In this document: in pieces, positions 8,841 through 17,892 of the stretch
Position numbering within the stretch: the stretch's first letter is position 1
How the letters are laid out: each line of letters begins with the position of its first letter
Assembly (NCBI RefSeq): GCF_011058165.1
Contig: NZ_JAALEG010000007.1
Location: 62,001 to 126,000, forward strand
DNA from: Rhodococcus aetherivorans
GTDB lineage: Bacteria > Actinomycetota > Actinomycetes > Mycobacteriales > Mycobacteriaceae
Direction: 5' to 3'
DNA length: 64,000 bases
Translations under genes and position numbers: made by a program
The notes under the pieces: model-generated
What the model was told of the DNA's origin: nothing
Seen by the model: only the letters and a program-made list of their open reading frames with translations
Database searches by the model: none

Positions 8841-10181
8841 CTATGCCTTCGCGGTGGCGTCCGACTCGCCCCGGATGACGGCGCGGTCGCGCTCCGGGTT
8901 CGCGAAGATCAGGACGAGGATCGCCGCGACGATGCCGAGTGCACCGATGACCTGGAAGGCGGTCGCGTAGCCCTCGGCCGGGGTGGCCGCGTTGTCGACG
9001 AGCACGCCGGTGCCGTAGGGGGCGACCAGGCCGCCGACCGCCATCAGTGCGAGGAACACGCCCATCGTGCCTGCGGTCTGCTGCGGCGGGCACAGCTCCG
9101 AGATGGCGGCGTTGATCAGGGGGAAGACGATCGCGCCGAAGCCGTAGCCGATGGACACGGCCGCGACGGCGAGGCCGGGGGTGCCGATGCTGGGCAGGAA
9201 GACCAGGACCGAACCGCAGACGAGGACGCCGATGCCGGGAACGATGATCCGCACGACCCGGGAGCGGTAGCCGCGCTGGGCGAGCCGGTCGGTGACCGAA
9301 CCGGAGGTGACCATGAGGACGAGACCGACGATCGACGGCAGGGCGAACATCGAACCGGCCTGCAGGGCGCTGTAGCCGAGGCCCACCTCGAAGTAGGAGG
9401 GCAGCCAGGTCAGCACGACGGTGGTGAGCGCGTAGACGACCATGATCAGGACAGCGCAGCTGATGAACGTGCGGGTGAGGAAGATCTTCTTCCACGGCAC
9501 CGACGGTTCGGTGGATGCGGTGCCGGTCCCCTTCTTCACGGCCGTCGCGGTGAACGGGCCTTCCTTCCAGCCGGTCAGCCACGAGGCCATCCACACGGCG
9601 CCGAGGATCGACAGGGAGACCAGGGCGGCCCGCCAGCCCCACTCGACCGTGATGTAGGCGAGGATCGGGGCGAGAGCGATCTTGGCAACCGACGCCGAGC
9701 CGGCGAGGAAGGCGCCGGGCAGGCCGCGCTTGGCCGGGGGATGCCAGGAGTACGCGGCGGTGTGCATGAGCGCCGAGCTGGGGCCTTCGGCCAGGCCGAG
9801 CAGCATGCGGGTGACGATCAGCATCACCAGGCTCGCCGAGACGACCAGCGGCAGCATGACCACCGACCACATCGCGCCCAGCGCAAGCAGCGCCCACCGC
9901 AGGGTGAGGTACTTGTTGAGCGGGCCGGCCAGGAAGCCGCCGAGTGTGAAGGTCACGAAGAACAGGGATCCGACGAGGCCGATCTGGGACGAGGACAGTC
10001 CCAGCTCGCGAGCCAGCGGCTGCGCGATGATGCCCAGCACCGCCTTGTCGGCGTAGTTGACGACGTACAAGAAGATCACGAGGCCGGTCATGCCCCATGC
10101 CTGCTTGCCGCTGACGAGTGGTGCCGCCCCCTTCGGCGGGGCGCCGTGCGCTGCGTCGTGCGAGATTTCGCCAGTGGTCAC
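8841..10181 (-). CDS. MFS transporter, probable organic-acid importer
   Basis: A 446-residue protein with about 12 hydrophobic segments in the two six-helix halves of the major facilitator superfamily and a charged central loop (KKGTGTASTEPSVPWKK). The helix 1 region VIFLYVVNYADKAVLG and the loop motif LGLAEGPSSALMH resemble anion:cation symporter-type members that import carboxylates. It starts with GTG and lies upstream of the thiolase-SDR-synthetase genes, so it probably imports the acid that the synthetase activates. The substrate is inferred from context only. Confidence 0.85.
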   Translation of the reverse strand: MTTGEISHDAAHGAPPKGAAPLVSGKQAWGMTGLVIFLYVVNYADKAVLGIIAQPLARELGLSSSQIGLVGSLFFVTFTLGGFLAGPLNKYLTLRWALLALGAMWSVVMLPLVVSASLVMLIVTRMLLGLAEGPSSALMHTAAYSWHPPAKRGLPGAFLAGSASVAKIALAPILAYITVEWGWRAALVSLSILGAVWMASWLTGWKEGPFTATAVKKGTGTASTEPSVPWKKIFLTRTFISCAVLIMVVYALTTVVLTWLPSYFEVGLGYSALQAGSMFALPSIVGLVLMVTSGSVTDRLAQRGYRSRVVRIIVPGIGVLVCGSVLVFLPSIGTPGLAVAAVSIGYGFGAIVFPLINAAISELCPPQQTAGTMGVFLALMAVGGLVAPYGTGVLVDNAATPAEGYATAFQVIGALGIVAAILVLIFANPERDRAVIRGESDATAKA

Positions 10182-10496
10182 CGGAGTGTCCCCTTAATGG
10201 CTCGAAGGGATATATCGATCGGACGGTGCGTCGGCGATCGAAGGAGATGCACCGATCAGGCGCTCGGGATCCATTCAACGTGGTCTAGGTCACTGAGGCA
10301 ATGTCCCGTCGACGAATCGATCGATCGTCGAAACCTATGGACTTCCGGCCCTCCAATGCGAGGGCCATTGATCGGCGCTAACCGACCTATAGCCGAACGG
10401 TGTTGGCCCTGTGGCCCGGCGGTGCTGCATATTTGCTCGGACAGCTTCGCCGGCGCGCCCTGGGCTCCGGCGTCCGCCCGGATGAGGACAGGCGAT
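10182..10496. promoter_or_regulatory. 315-bp divergent promoter region
   Basis: No credible gene is seen. The region separates the MFS-led minus operon from the CoA-transferase-led plus operon and should hold both promoters. It has a symmetrical site CGACG-N11-CGTCG (10310-10330, centre ATCGATCGAT) and a GGTGC-N19-GCACC pair (10225-10253), either of which could be an operator. It is visibly less GC-rich than the genes around it. Confidence 0.4.
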
Positions 10497-11762
10497 ATGA
10501 ACTCCACTGCTTCCATCGACGAGCTTCCCTCGTCCACCGCGCCCCTGGCCGGTGTGCGGGTCATCGAGGTCTCGAGTTTCATCGCAGCCCCACTGTGCGG
10601 CATGACGCTCGCGCAGCTCGGCGCCGAGGTCGTCCGCGTCGACCCGATCGGCGGCGCTGCCGACTACCACCGGTGGCCCGTCACCGAGGACGGCGAGTCC
10701 ATCTACTGGGCGGGACTGAACAAGGGCAAGCGCTCCCTCGCGGCGGATTTCCGGGACCCGAACGCGCACAAGCTGATCCGGGACCTCATCACCGACGCCG
10801 GGGTGCTCGTCACCAACGCCGCGGGACGCGACTGGCTCGACTACGACGAGCTCGCCACGATCCGCCCCGATCTGATCCACGTGCAGGTCCTGGGCCGTGC
10901 GGACGGCGGTTCCGCCGTCGACTACACCGTCAACGCCGCCGCGGGCTTCCCGCTCGCCACCGGCCCCGTCGGCCACGCCGGACCGGTCAATCACCTGTTG
11001 CCGGCGTGGGACGTCGCATGCGGTCTCTACGCCGCGCTCTCGGTCGCGTCCGCGGTGCACCGCCGCGAGGTCACGGGTGCGGGCGCGAAGATCGTGCTCC
11101 CCCTCGAAGACGTCGCCCTCGCCACCGTCGGCAACCTCGGCTACCTCGCCGAGGCCCAGCTCGGCGGGCCCGACCGCGACCGCATCGGCAACGCCGTCTA
11201 CGGCACCTACGGTCGCGATTTCACCACCTCCGACGGCGCGTCCTTCATGGTCGTCGCGCTGACCCCGCGCCACTTCCGCGACCTGACCGAACTGACCGGC
11301 ACGACGGCCGCGGTCGACGCGCTCGAAGCCGCCCTCGGCGCCGACTTCCGCGACGAGGGCGCCCGCTACCGCCACCGCGAGGTACTCGACGCGTTGTTCG
11401 CCGTGTGGTTCCGCGAGCACACCGCCGCCGAGGTGGAGACCGCCCTGTCGGGCACCTCGATCCTGCACGAGCGGTACCGCACCTTCGCCGAGATCGCGAA
11501 AGACCCTCGCGTCACCGCCAATCCGATGTTCCAGTACGTCGAGCAGCCCCGCGTCGGCGGGCACCTGGCCCCCAGCCTGCCGATGTCGTTCGACGGCCTC
11601 CACCCCGCACCCCGGCCGGCGCCGGCCAACGGCGACGACACCGCCGCCGTCCTCAGCGAACACCTCGGCCTGACGCCCGAAGAGATCGATCGTCTCGCCA
11701 CCGACGGGACCGTCGGTGTCCCCGCCGGCACCCTCCCCGCCCTCGAGAAGGACTTCGCATGA
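10497..11762 (+). CDS. CaiB/BaiF family (class III) CoA-transferase
   Basis: This 421-residue protein would move CoA from an acyl-CoA donor to a carboxylate. The N-terminus reads GVRVIEVSSFIAAPLCGM and LGAEVVRVD, the family hallmark, and D172 in PAWDVACGLYAAL is at the position of the catalytic aspartate. The frame stays open far upstream, but the ATG at 10497 fits the family and lies just before the conserved domain. It overlaps the next acyl-CoA dehydrogenase by 4 bp (ATGA), so the two are translationally coupled. It offers a second way to make a CoA ester beside the synthetase at 5080. Confidence 0.9.
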   Translation: MNSTASIDELPSSTAPLAGVRVIEVSSFIAAPLCGMTLAQLGAEVVRVDPIGGAADYHRWPVTEDGESIYWAGLNKGKRSLAADFRDPNAHKLIRDLITDAGVLVTNAAGRDWLDYDELATIRPDLIHVQVLGRADGGSAVDYTVNAAAGFPLATGPVGHAGPVNHLLPAWDVACGLYAALSVASAVHRREVTGAGAKIVLPLEDVALATVGNLGYLAEAQLGGPDRDRIGNAVYGTYGRDFTTSDGASFMVVALTPRHFRDLTELTGTTAAVDALEAALGADFRDEGARYRHREVLDALFAVWFREHTAAEVETALSGTSILHERYRTFAEIAKDPRVTANPMFQYVEQPRVGGHLAPSLPMSFDGLHPAPRPAPANGDDTAAVLSEHLGLTPEEIDRLATDGTVGVPAGTLPALEKDFA

Positions 11763-12952
11763 CCCGTCTCGCCCAGACCCTCGGCCTCACCGAGTTCCAG
11801 ACCGAGATCCTCGCCACCGTCCGGCAGTTCGTCGACCGGGAGATCATCCCGAACGCGCAGGAACTCGAGCACTCGGACACCTACCCGCAGGCCATCGTCG
11901 ATCAGATGCGGGAGATGGGCCTGTTCGGGCTGATGATCCCCGAGGAGTACGGCGGGCTCGGCGAGTCGCTGCTCACCTATGCCCTGTGCGTCGAGGAACT
12001 CGCCCGCGGCTGGATGAGCGTGTCCGGCGTGATCAACACCCACTTCATCGTCGCCTACATGCTGCGCCAGCACGGCACCGACGAGCAGAAGAACTACTAC
12101 CTGCCGAAGATGGCGACCGGCGAGACCCGCGGCGCCTTCTCGATGTCCGAGCCGGAACTGGGCTCGGACGTCGCCGCGATCCGCACGAAGGCCAAGCGTG
12201 ACGCCGACGGCGACTACGTGATCAACGGCCAGAAGATGTGGCTGACCAACGGCGGCAGCTCGACCCTCGTGGCCGCGCTGGTGCGCACCGAGGAGGGTGC
12301 CGCCAAGCCCCACGAGAATCTCACTACGTTCCTCGTGGAGAAGCCCGCCGGCTTCGGCGAGGTCGTCCCCGGCGTCACCATCCCCGGCAAGATCGACAAG
12401 ATGGGCTACAAGGGGATCGACACCACCGAGCTGATCTTCGACAACTACCGCGCCAAGGCGACCGATGTCCTCGGTGGCACTCCCGGCCGCGGCTTCTACC
12501 AGATGATGGACGGCGTCGAGGTCGGCCGCGTGAACGTCTCCGCCCGCGCCTGCGGCGTCGCCATCCGCGCGTTCGAACTCGCCGCCCGGTACGCGCAGCA
12601 GCGCACCACCTTCGGCAAGCCCATCGCGCAGCACCAGGCGATCTCCTTCTCCCTCGCGGAGATGGCGACGAAGGTCGAGGCCGCTCATCTGATGATGGTC
12701 AACGCCGCGCGGCTGAAGGACTCCGGCGAGCGCAACGACGTCGCCGCCGGCATGGCGAAATACCTCACCAGCGAGTACTGCTCGGAGGTCACCCAGGCCA
12801 GCTTCCGCATCCACGGCGGCTACGGCTATTCCAAGGAGTACGAGATCGAGCGGCTCATGCGCGAGGCACCGTTCCTGCTCATCGGCGAGGGCACCAGCGA
12901 GATCCAGAAGACGATCATCAGCAAGGGCGTACTGCGCAGCTACGCACTCTGA
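11759..12952 (+). CDS. Acyl-CoA dehydrogenase
   Basis: A 397-residue FAD enzyme with the SMSEPELGSDVA motif, VNGQKMWLTNGG, and catalytic glutamate E377 in GEGTSEIQK. Residues AQQRTTFGKPIAQHQ mark the C-terminal helical domain. It is coupled to the CoA-transferase by a 4-bp overlap and is followed 34 bp later by a third acyl-CoA dehydrogenase, so transferase and dehydrogenases probably act in sequence on one acid. Confidence 0.92.
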   Translation: MTRLAQTLGLTEFQTEILATVRQFVDREIIPNAQELEHSDTYPQAIVDQMREMGLFGLMIPEEYGGLGESLLTYALCVEELARGWMSVSGVINTHFIVAYMLRQHGTDEQKNYYLPKMATGETRGAFSMSEPELGSDVAAIRTKAKRDADGDYVINGQKMWLTNGGSSTLVAALVRTEEGAAKPHENLTTFLVEKPAGFGEVVPGVTIPGKIDKMGYKGIDTTELIFDNYRAKATDVLGGTPGRGFYQMMDGVEVGRVNVSARACGVAIRAFELAARYAQQRTTFGKPIAQHQAISFSLAEMATKVEAAHLMMVNAARLKDSGERNDVAAGMAKYLTSEYCSEVTQASFRIHGGYGYSKEYEIERLMREAPFLLIGEGTSEIQKTIISKGVLRSYAL

Positions 12953-12986
12953 TCCGCATCGACCCCATTCGAAGGAGAACCTTTCC

Positions 12987-14144
12987 GTGCAGCGAACCGT
13001 GTTCAACGAGGACCACGAGGCCTTCCGCAAGCTCGTCCGCGACTTCATCGCCAAGGAGGTCGCGCCGGTCCACCACGACTGGGAGGTCGAGGGGCATCCG
13101 CCGCGCGACTTCTACCGCCGTCTCGGTGAGCTCGGCGTGCTCGGCATCCAGGTGCCCGAGGAGTTCGGCGGGGGCGGCGAGAAGTCCATCAAGTTCAACG
13201 CCGTCGTCGCCGAGGAGACGGCCGCCGCGGGCGTGTCCTTCGGCAGCTACTCGGTGCATTCCAACCTGATCCTGCCGTACCTGCTCGAGTACGCTTCCGA
13301 GGAGCAGAAGCAGCGCTGGCTGCCCGGATTCGCCTCGGGTGAACTGATGTTCGCGATCGCGATGACCGAGCCCGGCACCGGGTCGGACCTGGCGAACATC
13401 TCGACGACGGCGAAGCTGTCGGCCGACGGCAGCCACTACGTCGTCAACGGCGCGAAGACCTTCATCACCGGTGGTGCGCTCGCCGACCGCATCCTCGTGG
13501 TGTGCCGCACGGCGCCCGCCACGCCGGAGGACCGCCGCGCGGGGCTGAGCATTCTCGTCGTCGACACCACCTCCGAGGGCTTTGCCGTGGGCCGCAAGAT
13601 CGAGAAGATCGGCCTCAAGGCGTCCGACACCGCCGAGCTGTCCTTCACCGACGTGAAGGTGCCCGTGACGGACCGGCTCGGCGAGGAGGGATCCGGATTC
13701 TCGTACCTGACGCACAATCTCGCGCAGGAGCGGCTGACCATCGCATTCGGCGCATCGGCGTCCTCGGCCGCGGCGCTCTCGCACGCGATCGCGTACGTCA
13801 AGGACCGCAAGGTGTTCGGCAAGCCGGTCGCGTCGTTCCAGAACACCAAGTTCGTCCTCGCCGAGTGCGCCACCGAGGTCGAGGCGATCCGGCTCATGGT
13901 CGACCGTGCCCTCGACCTGCACGACGCCGGCGAACTGACCGTCGCGGACGCGGCGAAGGCCAAGCTGTTCTGCACCGAGGCCGCCGGCCGGGTCATCGAC
14001 AAGTGCCTGCAGCTGCACGGCGGCTACGGCTACATCACCGAGTACCCGATCGCGCGGCTCTACGCCGACACCCGCGTCACCCGCATCTACGGCGGCACCA
14101 GCGAGGTCATGAAGACGATCATCGCCAAGGATCTCGGGCTCTGA
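12987..14144 (+). CDS. Acyl-CoA dehydrogenase, LCAD/IVD-like catalytic base
   Basis: This 385-residue acyl-CoA dehydrogenase starts with GTG after an AAGGAG site. It has AMTEPGTGSDLA and the helical-domain motif DRKVFGKPVASFQ. At the position where most members have the catalytic Glu it has Gly (YGGTSEVMK); instead E248 in AQERL lies at the alternative base position used by long-chain and isovaleryl-CoA dehydrogenases. It should therefore be active and may prefer long or branched substrates. It is the last gene before a strong hairpin. Confidence 0.92.
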   Translation: MQRTVFNEDHEAFRKLVRDFIAKEVAPVHHDWEVEGHPPRDFYRRLGELGVLGIQVPEEFGGGGEKSIKFNAVVAEETAAAGVSFGSYSVHSNLILPYLLEYASEEQKQRWLPGFASGELMFAIAMTEPGTGSDLANISTTAKLSADGSHYVVNGAKTFITGGALADRILVVCRTAPATPEDRRAGLSILVVDTTSEGFAVGRKIEKIGLKASDTAELSFTDVKVPVTDRLGEEGSGFSYLTHNLAQERLTIAFGASASSAAALSHAIAYVKDRKVFGKPVASFQNTKFVLAECATEVEAIRLMVDRALDLHDAGELTVADAAKAKLFCTEAAGRVIDKCLQLHGGYGYITEYPIARLYADTRVTRIYGGTSEVMKTIIAKDLGL

Positions 14145-14174
14145 CCGCCGCCCGCACAGGATCCGTGCGGCGAA

Positions 14175-14212
14175 CCGGAATCCGCCCATGCCACGGCGTG
14201 GGCGGATTCCGG
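14175..14212. terminator. Hairpin terminator between convergent operons
   Basis: Perfect 14-bp arms CCGGAATCCGCCCA (14175-14188) and 14199-14212 with a 10-nt loop lie between the acyl-CoA dehydrogenase stop (14144) and the stop of the TIM-barrel gene (14244, other strand). Confidence 0.75.
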
Positions 14213-14243
14213 TACTGCGAGCGAATTCGGTTGCGCTCCGGAT

Positions 14244-15074
14244 TCACTCGACGATCGCGGTGGCCGGGACACGTCCGAGCACGGCCCCGGTGGCGGTGAC
14301 CAGCTGCTCGAGCCAGGCGTCCGTGCCGATCGCCTGGCGCAGCGGCTCGTTCGGCAGCTCGATGCTCACCGGCAGCCCCTCCGGCAGGGCGGACCAGATC
14401 GCCGGGAGGTCGATGCCGCCCGTGCCGGGCACGAGCCTTTCCTCCCGGGCGTGCCGGATCAGTTCGGCGTGATCGCGCGGGGCGGGGGTGGCGCCGTCGC
14501 ACATCTGGGCGTAGTGCAACCACTCGCGCGGGATGGCCGCCAGGTCGGCGACGGTCGTGGAAGAGCGCGCGACGTGCAGCGCGTCGACGAGCACGCTGCG
14601 GGCCGGACCGTCGGCCCCGGCGACGATCTCGACGGCCGTCTTCGCGTCGGGAACCGCTGTCCACGGCATGAATTCGAGGCTCGCAACGATGCCGTAGGAG
14701 GCGCACAGCTCCGCCAGCCGCGCGTAGGAGTCGGTGAGACGGGCCCGGTCGGGGTCGTCGCCGCCGACCAGGACGGCCCGCGCCCCGAGCCGCGCGCCCG
14801 CCTCGAGCAGCGGAGCGTAGTCGGACGGGTCGAAATCCGGACCGAGACGGATGATCTCGAGATCGAACACCTGGACCGGGGAATCGGCGAGACGGCGGAC
14901 GAGCGCGGAGAGCGCGGCGTCGTCCTCATGCAGCGGGTAAGCCGTGGTGCCGGGCGCCGCGGGCAGCAGACGCAGTCCGATCGTGTCGAATCCGTGCCGT
15001 TCGGCGAGATCGACGTGCTGCAGCGGCGGTGTGTCGAGGACGGTGAGGGCGGCGAGGCCGAGCGGGGTGCTCAT
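14244..15074 (-). CDS. Sugar phosphate isomerase/epimerase-like TIM barrel (possible 3-dehydroshikimate dehydratase-like)
   Basis: This 276-residue protein belongs to the xylose-isomerase-like TIM-barrel family. Likely metal ligands are seen in SLEFMPW, LVDALHVAR, YAQMCDG and SIELPNE, the usual E-D-H/Q-E set. The family includes isomerases, C-glycoside lyases and 3-dehydroshikimate dehydratases; the last would fit the shikimate dehydrogenase and shikimate-type transporter in the same cluster. The start at 15074 overlaps the stop of the upstream flavoenzyme by 4 bp. The specific reaction is inferred from context. Confidence 0.8.
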   Translation of the reverse strand: MSTPLGLAALTVLDTPPLQHVDLAERHGFDTIGLRLLPAAPGTTAYPLHEDDAALSALVRRLADSPVQVFDLEIIRLGPDFDPSDYAPLLEAGARLGARAVLVGGDDPDRARLTDSYARLAELCASYGIVASLEFMPWTAVPDAKTAVEIVAGADGPARSVLVDALHVARSSTTVADLAAIPREWLHYAQMCDGATPAPRDHAELIRHAREERLVPGTGGIDLPAIWSALPEGLPVSIELPNEPLRQAIGTDAWLEQLVTATGAVLGRVPATAIVE

Positions 15075-16801
15075 CGGGTGGCTCCTGTGGTCGATGCGAG
15101 GCGGCGTCCGGTCAGGTACCCGAAGGTCATTGCCGGGCCCAGATTGATTCCGCCGGAGGGGTAGTGACCGCCCATCACGCTGGACTGGTCGACGCCGACC
15201 GCGAACAGCCCGTCGATCGGCCGGTCCTCGCGGTTCAGCACCCGGGACGACGAGTCGGTGACCAGGCCGGCGAACGTGCCGAAACTGCCGGGGACGACCT
15301 TGACGGCGTAGAACGGTCCGCGCTCGAGCGGCGCGAGGGACGGGTTGGGCCACGGGTTGTCCGCATCCCCGGACTTGACGTTGAACGGGGTGGTGCCGCG
15401 ACCGAATTCGGGATCCTCCCCGAGGCGTGCGCTCTCGTTGAACGCGGTGACGGTCTTCTCGAGCCCGTCCGGGTCGACGCCGATCCGCTCCGCGAGTTCG
15501 CGGAGCGTCCGGCCCTTCGAGAGGTATCCGGATCGCAGGTAGGGCCACGTCGGGATCGGGAAGGGCTTGGCCATGCCGAGCGGGAAGTACCGCAGGTACT
15601 GCTGGTCGGCGATCAGCCAGGAGCAGATCTCCTCGCCGTCCGGCACCTGTTCGACCATTGCCAGTGTGTAGTCGTGATATCCGAGCGCCTCGTTGACGAA
15701 ACGGCGTCCGTCGGCCAGCACCCCGATGACACCGGGCTTTCCGCGGTCCAGGATGTGCGGGAACACGCCTTGCCTGCCGTTGCGGTACCGGACGAGGGAT
15801 ACGGGACAGTATGCCACCGGCGAGGCGAGCGAACGGTCGAGGCGGCCACCGACGGATTCGCCCAGCGAGATGCCGTCACCGGTCGTCGTCGACGGCGTGA
15901 GCGTCCAGTGTTCGCGTCCGGTCGGGGTGCGGGGGAACAGCTCTCGCCGCCGGTCGAGGTCGCGGGTGAACCCGCCGGTCGCGAGGACGACACCCCGGCG
16001 GGCGGACACCGTGTAGGCGCCGTCGGGGCCGTCGAGCCGGACACCGACGACACGGCCGGACGGGTCGGTGACGAGTGCGGTGGCGGCGGTGGCGACGCGG
16101 ATGTCGGCGCCGGCATCGAGTGCGGAGCGCAGCAGCCGGCCCACGAGCGCCGTCCCGTTGACCAGTTGCTGGCCCCGACGCCTGGTGGCGAGGTCGAACA
16201 TGTGGGTCGAGACGCGGCGCGCGCAGTGCAGGAACGCCCGGCCCGAGCGGGTCGAGTGCAGGAAGGCCTGCAGGTCCGGGCCGGCCATGATGCCCATGCC
16301 GAGGAACGAGGTCTCGTACAGCTGCCGACGCAGCAGCGCGGCGACGTCGGGTCCGAGGCGGCGCAGGCTCACGGGCTTCGGCGCGACGGAGCGGTGTCCC
16401 GTGCCGGCGCCGGGGGTGTCACCGTGGATGTCGGCGATGGCGGCGCCGGGGACGAACTGCAGCGCCGTGTGGTGTTCGAAGAACTCGACCATCTCGGGGG
16501 CACCGTCGAGGAGCGCGTCCACCTTGGCGGCATCGAAGTTGTCCCCGAGCCGGTGTTCGAGGTAGCGGCGCGGCTCCGAGCGGTCCTCGTGCACCCCGTC
16601 GGCGTGGGCGAACAGGGTCCGCGGCGTCCACATCCACCCGCCCGACCAGGCGGTGGCGCCGCCGCACACGTCCGCCTTCTCGACGACGAGCACGGAGGCG
16701 CCCCCGTGGGCGGCAGCCACGGCCGTGGACAGGCCGCCCGCGCCGGACCCGACGACAACCACGTCGTAGGTGAGGGATTCGGACACTGTGTCGGGGGTCA
16801 T
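15071..16801 (-). CDS. FAD-dependent oxidoreductase, 3-ketosteroid dehydrogenase / fumarate reductase flavoprotein type
   Basis: A 576-residue flavoprotein with an N-terminal dinucleotide-binding motif DVVVVGSGAGGLSTA (residues 13-27), EKADVCGGATAWSGG, an internal ATGGF segment and a C-terminal FAD motif (GGHYPSGGINLGPAMTFGY). This layout is shared by delta1-type ketosteroid dehydrogenases and other enzymes that desaturate ring ketones. It is coupled by 4-bp overlaps to both neighbours. In this operon it may desaturate an alicyclic keto acid on the way to an aromatic ring; true steroid activity is unlikely given the neighbours but not excluded. Confidence 0.85.
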   Translation of the reverse strand: MTPDTVSESLTYDVVVVGSGAGGLSTAVAAAHGGASVLVVEKADVCGGATAWSGGWMWTPRTLFAHADGVHEDRSEPRRYLEHRLGDNFDAAKVDALLDGAPEMVEFFEHHTALQFVPGAAIADIHGDTPGAGTGHRSVAPKPVSLRRLGPDVAALLRRQLYETSFLGMGIMAGPDLQAFLHSTRSGRAFLHCARRVSTHMFDLATRRRGQQLVNGTALVGRLLRSALDAGADIRVATAATALVTDPSGRVVGVRLDGPDGAYTVSARRGVVLATGGFTRDLDRRRELFPRTPTGREHWTLTPSTTTGDGISLGESVGGRLDRSLASPVAYCPVSLVRYRNGRQGVFPHILDRGKPGVIGVLADGRRFVNEALGYHDYTLAMVEQVPDGEEICSWLIADQQYLRYFPLGMAKPFPIPTWPYLRSGYLSKGRTLRELAERIGVDPDGLEKTVTAFNESARLGEDPEFGRGTTPFNVKSGDADNPWPNPSLAPLERGPFYAVKVVPGSFGTFAGLVTDSSSRVLNREDRPIDGLFAVGVDQSSVMGGHYPSGGINLGPAMTFGYLTGRRLASTTGATR

Positions 16802-17892
16802 CGGAGCTCCTTGCCGGACGAGACGAGGGTGGGTGCGGGCGCGAGGTCGACGACCCGGCCGGTGCGGGAGGATTCGTAGATCGCGGCGACGACGGCCAGG
16901 GAGGCGCGGGCGTCCCGCCCGGTCACCGCGGGCCGGCGGCCGGTCAGCACGGACTCGGCGAAGTCCTGGACCTGCAGGGTGTGGAAGTCGGCGAGGCCGG
17001 CATTGACGTCGCGGACGTCGAGATTGGCGTCGACCTCGGGGGAATACGGGGTTCGCAGCTCCACCTCGCCCGGCGCGGTCCACAGCTCGTTGACGCCCTC
17101 ACGCCCCTCGGGGAACTCGAGGACGCTCGCGATCGCCCCGGTTGCGCCGATCACCGTCACGCGGTTGCCGAGGTTGTGGTTGGCGCCGGTGGTGGCGGTG
17201 ATCGTCGCGGTGCCACCGGAGGCGAACGAGACGACGGCCGAGGCGCTGTCCTCGGTTTCGATGTGCTCGCCGTGGAAGCGGGTGCCGACGAAGCCACTGA
17301 CGCGGACCGGCGCACCCATGAACCACTGCAGCATGTCGATCTGGTGTACGGCCTGCGTCATGAGGACGCCCCCGCCGTCGGTGTCCCACCGCCCGCGCCA
17401 CGCGTCGGCCGAGTAGTAGGTCGACGGGCGGTGCAGGATCACCGACACCTCCCCGAGGACGGGAACGCCGAGGCGGCCGTCGTCGATCGCCGCCTTGATG
17501 CGGCGCGCCGCGGGCCAGAATCGGCGCTGGAACAACACCCCGAAGGTGATGCCCGCGCGGTCGGCGGCCGCGATCATCCGGTCGGCCGCGGCCACGTCCA
17601 CCGCGATCGGCTTCTCGCACAGCACGTGGATCCCGGCCTCGGCGGCGGCGAGGACGATCTGTTCGTGCACGGGGTGTGGTGTGCAGACGGTGCAGGCGTC
17701 GAGGCCGAGAGCGAACAACTCCGCCACCGATCCGACGGCGTGGGCGATGCCGTGCCGGGCGGCGAATGCGCGAGCGCGCTCCAGGTCGGGGTCGCAGCAC
17801 GCGACGACCTCGACGCCGGGCACCTGCTGCAGTGCGTGCGCGTGGTTGCCCGCGATCTTTCCGCATCCGACGATGCCTGCACGAAGGGGCAT
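16798..17892 (-). CDS. Gfo/Idh/MocA family NAD(P)-dependent dehydrogenase
   Basis: This 364-residue protein has the N-terminal Rossmann motif GIVGCGKIAGNHA, ACCDPDLERA, and the family signature CEKPIAVD, followed by the larger substrate domain with WRGRWDTDGGGVLMTQAVHQID. Members oxidise a secondary alcohol of sugars, cyclitols or related polyols. The start at 17892 is set by the conserved N-terminus and by overlap with the aldo/keto reductase stop. With that reductase it could interconvert hydroxyl and keto groups on a ring substrate such as quinate-type acids or a cyclitol. Confidence 0.88.
   Translation of the reverse strand: MPLRAGIVGCGKIAGNHAHALQQVPGVEVVACCDPDLERARAFAARHGIAHAVGSVAELFALGLDACTVCTPHPVHEQIVLAAAEAGIHVLCEKPIAVDVAAADRMIAAADRAGITFGVLFQRRFWPAARRIKAAIDDGRLGVPVLGEVSVILHRPSTYYSADAWRGRWDTDGGGVLMTQAVHQIDMLQWFMGAPVRVSGFVGTRFHGEHIETEDSASAVVSFASGGTATITATTGANHNLGNRVTVIGATGAIASVLEFPEGREGVNELWTAPGEVELRTPYSPEVDANLDVRDVNAGLADFHTLQVQDFAESVLTGRRPAVTGRDARASLAVVAAIYESSRTGRVVDLAPAPTLVSSGKELR

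Noticed and set aside
8799-10496. Upstream extension of the CoA-transferase frame over the MFS gene
   Set aside because: The extension is antisense to the MFS gene, is Asp/Arg/Gly-rich and carries no CoA-transferase features.
12987-14144. Third acyl-CoA dehydrogenase as an inactive paralogue
   Set aside because: The missing C-terminal Glu is compensated by E248 at the alternative base position, so loss of activity is not supported.
15071-16801. Assignment as a steroid delta1-dehydrogenase
   Set aside because: Motifs fit the wider family, but no other steroid genes are present and the neighbours point to hydroaromatic acids.
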